NCBI GenBank assembly: GCA_037974965.1
Contig: JBBPFI010000001.1
Location: 1,488,001-1,552,000 of the forward strand
Direction of reading: 5' to 3'
From: Dacryopinax spathularia
Taxonomy: Eukaryota; Basidiomycota; Dacrymycetes; Dacrymycetales; Dacrymycetaceae
Length of the DNA stretch: 64,000 nt
A program made the translations under genes and the position numbers. Below are positions 45,101 to 56,352 of this stretch, piece after piece. Position 1 is the first letter of the stretch. Every line of letters begins with the position of its first letter. The notes below the pieces were generated by a model. It did not search any database and was not told the DNA's origin. It was given only the letters and a program-made list of their open reading frames with translations.

Positions 45101-45721
45101 AGGATCGATACGCAGTCAACTCCATGTTTAGCTTCTGTGCCGTCTAAGCTTGATCCCCCCACCTCTAGGAGCAGGGCCCCCGCGATGGTACCTGAGAGAG
45201 GCATGACGTCAGGGCAACAAGCGAGAGGTCGAGACCGCTCTTTTCTGCCTCAAGGATGTTCCTTTCTCAACCCTTTTGCAGATGCATCTAACAGCGCGAG
45301 TGTACACGACATGCTGCCGTTGGGAGTGGATGAAGCCGCGAAAGCGGTGTCTGTGGCGGCAGCAACGCATACGACAGTACACAATGTGCCAACTGCCCCT
45401 CACTCAGTGGGAGAATGTTCCGGCAACCAAGCGTCAGCATCACGACTTCCAGGAATCGTTGTTGATGCCAACCTACCAATTCACACCCCAACCTTGCCAA
45501 CTCGGTCTCGTGGCCGTGTGGTCCCGGCGCGAAAAGGAGGAGCGCCAAAGAGCAGCCCCGGACCACGACACAATGATAGTTCCCCGCCGATCTCGACCGC
45601 CGCCGAAGCTGCTCCTCCTTCTACGCGACGAGGTCGTATCATACGAGCTCCTGCTCGCTTTGATCCCGAGCCACCTATGACTGCAAGGCGTACGCGCCGC
45701 CGAAAGGCTAACAATTCATGA
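42155..45721 (+). CDS. DUF6532-like hypothetical protein B, 1,032 residues
   Basis: Nine exons in phase: 42155-42281, 42342-42767, 42818-42915, 42966-43316, 43384-43537, 43607-43710, 43760-43938, 44003-44682 and 44742-45721. The intron at 44683-44741 begins with GC (gcgagt). The N-terminal quarter is basic and disordered (TTRRMFQIAKTNAKAVPQKT, RRRKARKQQ). Residues about 300-560 form the domain I recall as DUF6532: LRGEVKNCAARFVAQYYNLP, LYREMWFRDAKSEGVRFQQV, GYAATLALVVTSIHCGIEQW, PVYAKHLKAVKLYQTTCPAR. The C-terminal half is long, Ser/Pro rich and ends in an Arg-rich tail (RRGRIIRAPARFD, RRTRRRKANNS), suggesting a nuclear or DNA-associated protein. Function unknown; the family call is from memory. 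Confidence 0.7.
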
Positions 45722-46069
45722 AGCGCGCGAAGTTACCATTCAGTTATTTTTCATGGCGACCTGCCATGGGTGAGCGCAGCTCATGTTCTATCTATGACCT
45801 ATTCGTACGCGTATGCCTCCTTGCTATGCCCATTAAGCTATGCCTATGATATGTTTTGCTCCCATAAGCTACGTTAGAGAGTACAGAAATTTCGTCCTTC
45901 TGTGACCGCATCGCAGACCCATCCGAAGTACGGACCTAAAGGGTTTTAAAGGAGGCGTTTTAGGAATATCGGTGAAGGCTGACCGATGGCCGGGCTTCCT
46001 GGCCTGATTTTCAGATGTTAATTACCGACAAAATATTGCACTCTCCAATGCTCCTCAATCCGGACGACC
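45722..46069. other. Upstream flank of the Plavaka gene
   Basis: No gene is seen. It was searched by eye for a terminal repeat matching the right flank (49.6-50.2 kb) and none was found. Confidence 0.45.
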
Positions 46070-49000
46070 ATGACGGCCAGCTCGTGCCCCTCCTGTCATG
46101 CGCACTTCGAAAGTGAAGCCCAGCTACAACGTCATGTCTCTCAGAAGAAGCGTTGCCACGACTGGGTGATTTATCAACTCCAAGCGCAAGACCGCTCGAT
46201 TGCCCTTGGTCCCCAGTCTCAAATCGCATCGTCCGCGCTCCAATGTGTTGCGCGCTCCTCAAGCCAAGAAGAGGACAGCATTCTTCATGCTCTGAAAAAA
46301 ATGGAATCCATCCCCTTCGCATCAACTGGAGCTGAGCGTCAGTGCACTGATTTACCTGAACATACGCCTGCATCACAATCTCTGAAATCCTTGGCCCACT
46401 CTTCATCCCACGAGAGTGCGAATGCAGACGGCACAGCCAGCGTCTTCCAAGAACTGCATTTCGGCCCTAGGAAGATACGGTGCTTCCCCGGATGCCCCGC
46501 CAAAGTTCTAGCAACTGGCCAGAAATTACGTTATGCCGATTGGCAAGCTCAGGGCGGAGATAATCCCTATCATCCGTTTCGCTCGGAAGTCGATTTCCAC
46601 CTAGGAACATGGCTCAAGGCGGAGAACGTTAGTAATGCCGCTGTCGACCGGCTGCTTACAAAATCGGTATGTCGGGATGCTTTGCAGTGCTTATGCGGCC
46701 ATGACATTCGTACTTGGACAGCTCGTGGAAAGTCTGCAGCTCTCCTTCAAGCGTTCCGAAGAACTCAACAGGATCGTGGACCACTGCTTGCCAATAGAGG
46801 GGCTGCAGTGGACCAGAACGGAGTTTTCCTTGATTGGGACGAGCGAGAAATGCGTCTTCTGGCATCGCGATGTTCTTGAAGCAATACGCTTATTATATGG
46901 AGATCCACGCTTCGCCGCGGACATGAAATTTTCCCCAGAACAGCATTTCGCGGATGACGACATGGAGAACAGAGTTTTCGACGAGCTATGGACTGCAAAT
47001 TGGTGGTGGCGCACCCAGGTACGGGCCTCTTTCTAACCCACCTGCGTTGATTTGGCTGTAACGGGAGCGTCTGTTCCAGAGCGAATTACCGGAGGGAGCC
47101 ACAATCATTCCCCTGATTTTCAGCTCCGATAAGACTCTTCTTACCCAAATGAGCGGGGATCGCCAAGGGTATCCCGTATATATGAGTATCGGAAACATCC
47201 CGAAAAGAATCCGACGGTCCCCGTCGGAGCGTGCTATGGTGCTGCTTGGGTACCTTCCAACGGAGCACTTGAATACTTCAGATCTCAGCGAAGATGATGC
47301 TCGAATGGCTCGACAAAGGATCTTCCATCAATGCATCTCTCATCTCTTACAGCCAACAATCGATGCAGCAAGAAACGGAATTCCCCTGGTCTCTGGGGAC
47401 GGGTGCCTTCGGATGTGTCATCCAATATTGGCCGCATGGTTGGCCGATTATCCGGAACAGTGCTTACTTACGTGCACACGTCCCTTGCGGTGTCCAGTAT
47501 GCAACATTGACTGGCGGAAAATGGGGGATGAGCTGGATGGGACTGAACCGCCCGAAGATAACATCTATCGCCATTCGTGCATCCCCCGCGCTCAAGCTGC
47601 CACGTGGAAGGTCCTCAGAGGGAATGTGAAGACGAATGCCACAGTGGATCTTTCAATGGCCCAGAATCCCATCGTCCCCAACGCAAAAAGCGGCACAACT
47701 CTGGCACCTCTGGTGGCTGTCCCGCCTGCCGCTAGCTGCCAAAGCTCGGAAGGCTTGGAGGCGTCTAATGCCTCGGATGAGGCTAACATAAAGATACTTT
47801 CATTCGACTCGGACAATGAGTCTGAAAGCGACTCAGAAGGCGACGAGCAGGCCCTTCATATACCCTGGCATGCGTCTACTCACACGAAAAAGGGCGAATT
47901 TCGTACCTACAAGGTCCTGATGAAAGCCCTATCCTTGATGCCCATCCGTCAACCGTTTTGGGCGGAGCTCCCATTCGCTGAGATACATGCCGCCATGGTA
48001 CCGGACATACTACATCAATTACTTCAAGGGGTCTTGAAGCATTTGGTTGAGTGGCTAACACCTATTGTGGGTCAAGATGATTTGGATCGCGGGTTTCAGG
48101 CTCTACCGCAAACACACGGCATACGGTCCTTCAACGATGGCTTGCGAAACATGCTGCAGCTTACCGGTAGGGAGCGAAAGGCAATCGCCCGCGTCCTACT
48201 TGGTGTTGTGACTGCCTGCCCCAAGATAGCAGAAAGCGGAGAGGCAGGCCAACGCGTCGTCAGGGCGACCCGGGCCCTCCTTGATTTCATATATATTGCT
48301 CGGTTGGAGCGGCACTCGGAGCAAACTGTGGCACTTCTGAGGCAATCGCTACTCCTCTTTCATGCGAACAAGAGTGCGTTCGTGCACCTTGGGGGAAGAC
48401 GAGTTCACGATCAGGGTGAGTACGGAATCGAACACCCTCTTCACCCTCTTGCTTCGGCTTTTGACCATGCAAAGATAACTGGTTCTGCATACCGAAGCTA
48501 CATTCTTTAGTCCATTACACTTGGGCGATCTACGAAGTGGGATCTCTTGACAACTGGACGACGGAGATTTCAGAAAGATTACACATTGATTTTGCAAAGG
48601 TTCCATTCCGTCACACCAGCGGCAGGAAAGACTCCACAATGCAAGAAATGGCGCTATGGGTTCTACGTCGTGAAAAGCTCCTGGCGTTCGAGTCATTGGT
48701 GTTGTGGAGCTCGGGTGACAATCACCGGTGGTCTTCGTGGCGTGGGTGCTGATCAACTGCATAGGGAAAGGTTTTCGGTCCTCCCCTGGGCCATCCTCCC
48801 GTCCACATCCACTCGCATTCGGTTACCAGTTGGCGAAGGCACCTGAATTGCGGTCCGTCAGTCTTGCAGAGGTCGTCGACCCAGATTCTTGGGGTTGCGT
48901 GCATTTCCTCCACGCATTGAGGGACTTCGCAACAAGGCAACGCAAGGCACAACACCGCTCGAACAATAACGCCCCTTCCCTTCCGGACATGCGCGCTTTA

Positions 49001-49581
49001 CCCATGTCTGTGTGGATCAAGTGCAGATTCTCGGGTCCCACGTTAAAAGATGGTTGTCCTGATCACATTTCCATCGTTTCCTGCTACCGCGCGCGCTCCA
49101 GCAGCGAGCGAAGGGTAAAGAAAGCGAGAGACGCACGGTTTGATTACGTGCTTGTTGACCCAGAAAGGAAGGGCGGGTATGATTTACTCTGTAAGCACAC
49201 TATTGTTCGGCTGAGTTCAGAACTCAAGCGTCCCGGGCAGCTTTGCGCATCGCACGTTTGAAGCTTATTTTTGAACTGCATCCCGACGCCAGTACCATCC
49301 TTTTCGGAGTAAAGTCGAGAGGACCACTGGCGTACGTGGAATGGTTTTCGCCTCCCTCGGACCCGTCTGTGGAACCCTCCGGCATGAGTAGGGTGACTCC
49401 ATGCCTCACGGAGAGAGGTCAACAGCTCGCGTCAGTCATAGAGCTGGACCGTGTGAGGAGGAACTGCATGCTGCAGCCGACCGGAGAGAACGGAGGGGTT
49501 GATTCGGGAAAAACAGAGTATTTCGTGAACCCCTACCAGGACAGGCAGCTGTTCTGCATGGCGGAGGCGCGCTTGGCATGA
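46070..49581 (+). CDS. Plavaka-type transposase (KDZ superfamily), intact
   Basis: Exons 46070-46666, 46722-47018, 47080-48415, 48475-48714, 48765-49190 and 49241-49581 give 1,078 residues without a stop or frameshift. The N-terminus is a C2H2-like finger (CPSCHAHFESEAQLQRHVSQ, KKRCHDW). Diagnostic Plavaka blocks are DKTLLTQMSGDRQGYPVYMS, IGNIPKRIRRSPSERAMVLL, a further GYLPTEHL, HPILAAWLADYPEQ with CPVC (a cysteine motif), VPDILHQLLQGVLKHLVEWL, FCIPKLHSLVHY, ISERLHIDFAKVPFRH and the C-terminal LAYVEWFSPPSDP. An acidic insert (DSDNESESDSEGDEQ) lies in the middle. Plavaka elements are abundant in Agaricomycetes. I could not find terminal inverted repeats or a target duplication around the gene, so it may be an element with undetected ends or a stranded/domesticated transposase. 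Confidence 0.88.
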
Positions 49582-49720
49582 ACGTTCCCGTTCGTTACCT
49601 GGCTTTGACTGGAAGCATCGTTGGGCTTTGACGGCAACGGGTTTCTGAATGTCGCATCTCGCAAATCCAAATGCTATGCTTGCTTAATGTTCCAGGTCTT
49701 GAAACGCGCGCAGCCGTCCG

Positions 49721-49838
49721 CTCCCAGGGCAGGTGTGGGGGGTCACCTCCAATGTCCATTTTGGGGGGCGGAGCTCGTGTCCACTCCCAGGGCAGGTGTG
49801 GGGGTCACCTCCATTGTCCATTTTTGGGGTGGATCCCG
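49721..49838 (+). repeat. Tandem 63-bp repeat, about two copies
   Basis: CTCCCAGGGCAGGTGTGGGG followed by GGTCACCTCCAATGTCCATT and a G-run recurs at a spacing of 63 bp (49721 and 49784) with few differences. It lies 140 bp downstream of the Plavaka stop. Confidence 0.8.
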
Positions 49839-50289
49839 AGTCTGCCTCCGGATACTCATGACGTAATTTCAGGGCTCAACCACCCCCGGCTAAAGGGTAA
49901 ATGCTCTCATTTGTCCTTTCTAGGCATATCTAGAGCACAGCCTTTTGGTGTTTGACACCAGCATCCGCATCCGCACTAGAAACCGTTTGGGTGGGTCAAC
50001 CATGTGGTCGGCAGCACAGCTGAATAGGAGTGGAGTTTGCATTTGCTCCCGCACAGATACGTTGTCCCTGTCGACCACGAAGCTCATAATCCGGCCCAGC
50101 GCCAGTCTACCCAAGCACCGTCATCATCAAACGCAACCAGCCTCCGCTTGACAATAAGCAACTATCGTTCTGGAGAAGTCTGAAATATCAATCAAGCGTT
50201 CCCACATCCCCTACCGCAGTCTTTCTGGCAAGCTTTGAGTGCTCGCACTCCACTCCTGCAAGGAACGTCGCTTTATCTAGCGAGCCACG
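49839..50289. other. Intergenic region
   Basis: No gene is seen. It may contain a 5' exon or leader of the gene at 50290. Confidence 0.4.
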
Positions 50290-52439
50290 ATGGGAGGACA
50301 GAGCAGGAGACGTCCTGCTTCCATTGGAACGAAGACATTATCCTCGGTCGCTCATTTGAAGCGCGGCAAAGGAGCACTGGCATATCACTCTATCAAAGTC
50401 TCGACAAATGTGACTCCCACCACGAAGCGGCCCTTCCGCCGCAACGGTGCTCGCACTGATAGCGGCGTCGCAGAAGGGAGTGGAGAGGCGGATGTTTCTG
50501 CGGCGGTTCTCGTGATCAAGGATAAACTGCGGATTGTATCCCCACCGTCGTCCGGCCAAATAACCTGGATGTTCCACGCTGGTGGTTTTGCATTCCGCGG
50601 CACTCTCGATGGGCGGGTTGAGTGCCTGAGTCTTACGACAGTAATGACGGATACGACAGACGTCCCCGACACGCTGGTCGCCCACTGGACGCCACCCGGC
50701 CTTGCAGAAGGGATGGTCCCACTAACCGGATGTGCTGACTGCGTAGCAACTGGCTACATAACGCTTTCGGTTTCCTTCGGTTACCCCTTTGGAACCCCCG
50801 AAAACGCCCACAAGAGGACAACCGACGAGGATCATGCGGATGACCCATTGAAGGCTGGAACTTCCTGTTTCACCGCGAACCTCATCCTGGCAAATGGCAC
50901 GCTAGCCCTGCTACATCTGCGGCGGTCGTCCTCGCATGCGCTGTGCGTCACGCAGAAATGGTCTGTATGCGCGCAAATGGATGCCACCTCTTCGCTGCAC
51001 ATGGTCCTCTGGGAGCGCGGACTGCCTGCTATCGATCTTCTCTCGAACCCCTTCGTAAGTTAGTCCATTACACGAGGGTGTACCGCTAAACAAACTCCTG
51101 CTAGGAACCGACGCGGGCAAGCAAGATCATCAGGGATCTGGTTATACTCGTCAAGGTCGATCACCTAGAGGTTTTCCGATTGGAGGATGTGCAGAATATG
51201 GCGCAGACCAATGCGAAGGGACCAGTTTCTCCCGTTCTGGTCCACGATTTCGACCACGCCGTCTGGGCAGCAGACATTGTAGAACAATCCACCCTCTTCC
51301 ATATCGATGGGGCAAACAACCCAGTATCGGCCTTCATCCTCGTCCGAACTCCGTTCGGCTTCCAGTTATATCAAGCCACCCAGTCTCAGCAAGAGGAGAC
51401 ACCCGACATTCAGGTGCGGTGCATCGCAGAGCTGAGACGTCCGACAGATGTGTACGTCGCATCTCCACGACTTCTCATGAACCACCGGTGTTTCATGTGG
51501 ATCGAACATGATGTAATTGAAGGCACGGACGTTTGGGAGCCTTCCGAATCCTCAATCATGGTCGCTACCTTCAAGCCGGATGGTGAGACAAATTGGGTTT
51601 GCTCCCCTGCTCGTCCTGTCGTGCTCCAAGAAGATCTTGGTATCCTGACACTCTGCGATCGACTGGAGGTCGACGAGAAGAGTCAATCCATGACTGTATA
51701 TCAACGATTCTCTAAATTAGCTGTCACGGGCCGGTACAGCATCCAGAAGATGGCTAAGAATCGTGCCGAAGCGGCGGAGCCGGCAAGCTTCGACGTTCCT
51801 CTCACTCATCCGCGCTTGGTTTCGAACGAGCTTGAGAGGTCCGCTGTGATCAATGATCCGATTCTCGTGAGCACGGTTTACCGGTTTAAGGCATATGCGG
51901 ATTCTCACATATTTTAGGACAATGTCACAGTGTATCGAGAAAACGGCACTATTCAGGCTGGCACCCCACCAGACTTCGTCATTGAAGCCATAAGCCGGCT
52001 GCGCGATAACTGGCGTGAGCCTGAGCCCGTTATGAAGCAGTACTTCTATGGATCTCAGTGGAATGGCGCATATATCTTCAGGAGAGGATTCGATGTGCAA
52101 GCTGCCCCCATTCTCGCAGGCTATACTGCTTCGCAAACGGCATTCCTGCTGGTTGTCTTTGCGCGTGCATGGCATTTCGCAATCATGTATGACAACTCCG
52201 AAAGTTCCGACGACATCCAGCTGCAGTACAGCCTGGAGCTGATTCCGCACGACGTTCCTGCCCTGTCGCCCAGCGTCAATCCATCGAGCAAATGGACTTC
52301 TGACCCATATGGGCGAATCAACCTGGACAACTTGCGAATGGACAAAATCAGGCGTCATCTCCGAGATCGTCTTCGGTCCGATACCGATTGGAGGCAGCTT
52401 GCTGCCATCTTCGGTCACTGGGTTTCGGTCAAGGCATGA
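50290..52439 (+). CDS. Hypothetical protein, 682 residues
   Basis: Exons 50290-51054, 51105-51866 and 51918-52439 join in phase. There is no recognised family. Beta-rich segments recur (AAVLVIKDKLRIVSPPSSGQ, LVHDFDHAVWAADIVEQSTL, CFMWIEHDVIEGTDVWEPSE, FLLVVFARAWHFAIMYDNSE), which could suggest a propeller-like fold as in F-box proteins with beta-propellers, but no repeat is clear. An upstream exon carrying an F-box cannot be excluded because the upstream 400 bp were not resolved. Confidence 0.6.
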
Positions 52440-52806
52440 AGCCGCGTTTATTTCCATCGCCCAACTCGCAGCACGATCTTTCCATTGTACCAACAGTAAA
52501 TTTCCGATTATCGCCTTGTTTCGAATCAGAAACTTTCCCCCTCTGCCGACCTCTGTCAATCCACAAGAAGGAACTTTTATTACCACCACCTCCCTAGCTA
52601 CTACACGAATCGATTCTCGCCTGTATATCCGACATCGAAACGCTGCTGCAACGTGACCAGCGACCAGCGACCCTCCAAATCCTCTAATCGGCTTCACATA
52701 TACACAGCAGCTGCTTCAGCCTCAGACATCGGACCTCGGCCTCGAATATACCATCCCCGTTTCCCTCCGCAACATCTGCCTGTCGTCTGCAGTACCTCTG
52801 CAAGCT
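52440..52806. other. Intergenic region between convergent genes
   Basis: Holds the 3' flanks of the genes ending at 52439 and 52807. Nothing else is seen. Confidence 0.5.
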
Positions 52807-54889
52807 CTACGCGGGTTGCGTCCCGGTCGATGAGGAAGCTTTCCCCTCTCTGGCCGCAGGGGCCGTAGCGGCGACTCCCGAGTTCTTAAGCGCGTTCTTC
52901 GCGTCCTTGAGCTCCTTTTTCTTGGCGTCGTACTTCTTGCGCCATTCATTGGGTACGGGACCGTACTTGTCCTCCATGGCTGCTATCCAGTTGTTGATGG
53001 TATCCACGTCAAAGGTCTTCACAGCGGTCCAGTTGCCGTTTTCGTCGAGATTCAGAAACTCGACTGATTGCAACAAAGACGGGAACTGCGCCTTCAGCAT
53101 CATCAGGACCAGTTGGCATACGACGCAGCAAGGCATCGAGTGCGGCCGCTTCTTCAGTTTCTTGACGAAGTCGTCGATCGACTCATTGCTAGTCTCGCTG
53201 AGAAAATCGGTGGCGATAGCAATCCCCGTCTGCGGAGTGCGAAAGCTCATGATATAGAACTTCCGACCAGTCCAGCTTGCTACGGCTGCCGCTTGCGTCA
53301 TTTGAAAAAGCTCTGCGGCAAGTCTTTCAAGAAGTCAGTAGGTGACCCGGACGAGATGTGGATGCTCACGTCAACCAGAAGCACGCCTCCGCGCAATTCC
53401 CAGGAGGTACGACTTGAGCAAGATCGACCTTCAATTCCAGCAAGGGTTCCACCAAGCCGTACCACGCCAAAGCAACAATGGTTCGCATGATCCACACGAC
53501 CCGGTCGGAGCCAATATATTGCGCGAGTTGCTTGCAGTAGTTGGCCTGCGTGATCACCTTCGCTGAGTAGTGAGGCTTGTCTGGCCGACCTCCTCGTCTC
53601 ACAGGATTGCTGCCCCCGCAAGCAATGCTGAAGCTGTTTTGGGCGGTTGGTTCGTTCCAGAAGTCGATGATGCTGTCATCGGGGGTGTTCGCGATCGTTG
53701 CCGATATCACGTTACATCCGTTTTCGTCCTCCAGCAATCCGTCCCTCGCAAGACTCGCCCAATAGAGGATGAGGATCATCCAGGAGATGGTGTGGTCGAT
53801 CGTGTTGGGCGCAAATACGGCGGAGGTGATATGAACTACAGCAGGAAATCAGCACGGAGTGCTAAGAAGCAATTTCACGTACGGAAAGCCGTCAATATGT
53901 GCGTAATCGGGATACTAGCGCGCTGCACCGATACAACATCGACGACGACGGGCTTGGGAGGTTGGACTCCCCTCTTCTTCTTGTCTGCGGCGATGTCTGC
54001 GGCGGTTTGGCCCCCTGTACCCGAGAGAAACTGCAGAGCCTCGAGGATGTCTTCATGACCATCCAAGTTCTCAGCCAGGGATGCAGGCAGCGACGCGTGT
54101 GGAGAGTCGCCCACGACCAGTTGGTACCCGCCCTTCGTAAACTCGTGGACCGGCTTCAGCTTGGCCTTGCCTTTCCCTTTTTTGCTCCCTTTCCCCTTCA
54201 CCTCGCCGGCTTTGCCCACCGCCACAGCCGTACTCCCCGCCTCAGCCGTACTCTCCGCCACAATTGTACCCCCCGCCGCAGCCGTACTCCCCGCCTCAGC
54301 CGTACTCTCCGCCACAATCGTAACCCCCTCCGCAGCCGTGCTCCCCGCCTCAGCCGTACCCCCCGCCTCAGCCGTACTCCCCGCCTCAGCCGTACTCTCC
54401 GCCACAATCGTACTCTCCGCCACAATCGTACTCTCCGCCTCCATCGTACTCTCCGCCACAATCGTACTCTCCGCCTCCATCGTACTCTCCGCCTCCATCG
54501 TACTCTCCGCCTCCATCGTACTCTCCACCTCCATCATACTCTCCACCTCCATCGCATGCGTGACCTCCATCGCAGGAGCGCTCTGCGTCGCAGACGCGCT
54601 CTCTGTTGCGGGCGTACTCCCCGTAGTAGTATCTGCTGGGACGTGTATTGCCGGAGTAGCCGTGGAAGCTGTAGTTACATTATGGTCGCTGTTGCCCGCG
54701 GGGCGCTCGTATACGCCTCCCTGGAGCCAACATTCCAGAAGATGTCTGGCTGCGGGATTGACGCCGATCGTCGGTTGTTGATTGAGCCAATCCAGTTGCT
54801 GTAGAGCACTCAGCCAAGAGCTCGCAGAATAGCTACTTACTCACGTCTTTCTTTGACATACGAAACATTTCCTTAGACGCCCCGACCAT
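52807..54889 (-). CDS. Hypothetical protein with about 18 hexapeptide repeats
   Basis: Exons 54845-54889, 53883-54798, 53370-53835 and 52807-53323 join in phase and give 647 residues (the acceptor before the last exon ends AAAG). A short N-terminus (MVGASKEMFRMSKKD) precedes QLDWLNQQPTIGVNPAARHL. Next comes a tandem array of hexapeptides (MEAEST, IVAEST, AEAGST and variants), a basic linker (KGKGSKKGKGKAKLK) and a globular C-terminal half (ILILYWASLARDGLLEDENG, MRTIVALAWYGLVEPLLELK, SMPCCVVCQLVLMMLKAQFP, YGPVPNEWRKKYDAKKKELK). I do not recognise the family. The acidic array resembles low-complexity spacers. Confidence 0.65.
54218..54555 (-). repeat. 18-bp minisatellite encoding the hexapeptide array
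   Basis: On the plus strand the units read CTCCGCCTCCATCGTACT, CTCCGCCACAATCGTACT and CCCCGCCTCAGCCGTACT. They stay in phase (18 nt) and form blocks of like variants, as expected from unequal exchange. Confidence 0.85.
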
Positions 54890-55583
54890 TGCTTGACGCC
54901 TTCTATAATTGCTGCTTGCAGAAGAGCAGTGGCGAGGTGAAGTCCACACTTAAGAGACGATCGGGTGACGGAGGAATGAGTGAAACCGATGGACCCTTAG
55001 GTTGCCGCTCAAAAGGATAGCGCGTCCCGCGTGGCATACTATAGAATATGAGTGGCTGTGCAGTTCGCGTTCTCAAGATGAAGACGGCACGCACAACCCT
55101 GTTCCACTTTAGTACATGATAATTATGCCTATTCTCGATGTCCTTATTTAAAGCTCCAAGCTACGACTTCTCGCTACACTCCACATACTTAGCCCTTGCC
55201 AACCTCAAGCTTTCTATGGACCAGACGCAGGACTTTGACAGAGCGTCGTTGGCGGATTCAAGTTGGACGCGGCATTGGATAGAGACGGTTGGGATCAAGG
55301 GTAACAGAGAAGTCCTCTGACGCTATAGCTGGTTACAGGCGGGAGGCTCGCGACGAAGATACGAACTGCGTCGGAAGGTGTATGCAGTCGTCTCGCTCCT
55401 GCATGGCTATGACATCCTGCACCTTCTATTCATGCATGCGCCTGTCTCCTACAATCCATATCTATGCTATTCACGTCCTACAAGGCTAGGTCTTTCTTGC
55501 GTATCATATCCATGATGCGATAGAGGCGTCCCCGATCGCGCCCATGTAACCACTTCCCCCAGTATGCGTTAGTGCGGACGGGT
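54890..55583. other. Intergenic region
   Basis: Nothing gene-like was recognised between the start of the hexapeptide-repeat gene and the 3' end of the next minus-strand gene. Confidence 0.45.
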
Positions 55584-56261
55584 TCAATCTGACCCATAAG
55601 GTTGAGGGAGGAAGCGATGCATGAAGTAAAAGAGATACTCGTACGCGTTCTGTCCAGCCCCTCCAACTAGACACCCTTCCGGTCCAGCGAAATGTGTCGT
55701 CGTTCGTAAGCCATGTAGCCATAGATCGCTCCAAAGCTCTGTCGGAAGCACCTCCGCCCCATGGGATTGGAAGGGTGTGGTCTCGTACCCACTCCGGTCG
55801 ATGAAGGCGCGGTTTGAATTCCACAAAATCGTTGTTCTTGCTTTTCCACATACGTGCCGTCCCTGCCTGGTTAGTCAGCTACGGAAGTAGGTTGTTACGC
55901 GCCGCATACATGCAGGTCCAGAGTATGCCATGATGGTGGAACGAAACAGAGAGACGAGCATGACCACGCTTTAGGATGGAACGCCATGATGGCATCTCCA
56001 TTAACTCCGCGGCCGTAATGCTATCGTGCATTCGCTGGAAAAGTTCAGGACTCCAAGTTCCTGCCGCTAAACATACAGAGGCTATCACTACGTCCTGTGG
56101 CTCCTTATAGTATCACTCTAGTCCATGGCTCAAGACAGGCATTGATATGCCCGACCCTGTATGCAGAAGTCGGTACTGAGTGCAGCTCTTCGTTCCAGGC
56201 AGCTCTCTACGCGCAATATACATGCGAAGGCGATGCCATCCTGCTCTTGTAGTCCATTCAT
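55584..56261 (-). CDS. Hypothetical protein, 5' exons unresolved
   Basis: Two coding segments join in phase across a GT-AG intron ending taaccag (about 55870-55911): upstream SVCLAAGTWSPELFQRMHDS to GHARLSVSFHHHGILWTC, downstream ARTTILWNSNRAFIDRSGYE to FYFMHRFLPQPYGSD. A candidate first exon starts at ATG 56261 (MNGLQEQDGIAFAC), but its splice to the next segment could not be brought into phase. No family is recognised. Confidence 0.45.
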
Positions 56262-56352
56262 GCCCGGGCGTAAGGGTGTGTCGATCAACGTCTCATGTAT
56301 CACTCGTCGAGTCTGATGATGACGAGTACTAGGATAGCTGCTTCAGAGCGAG

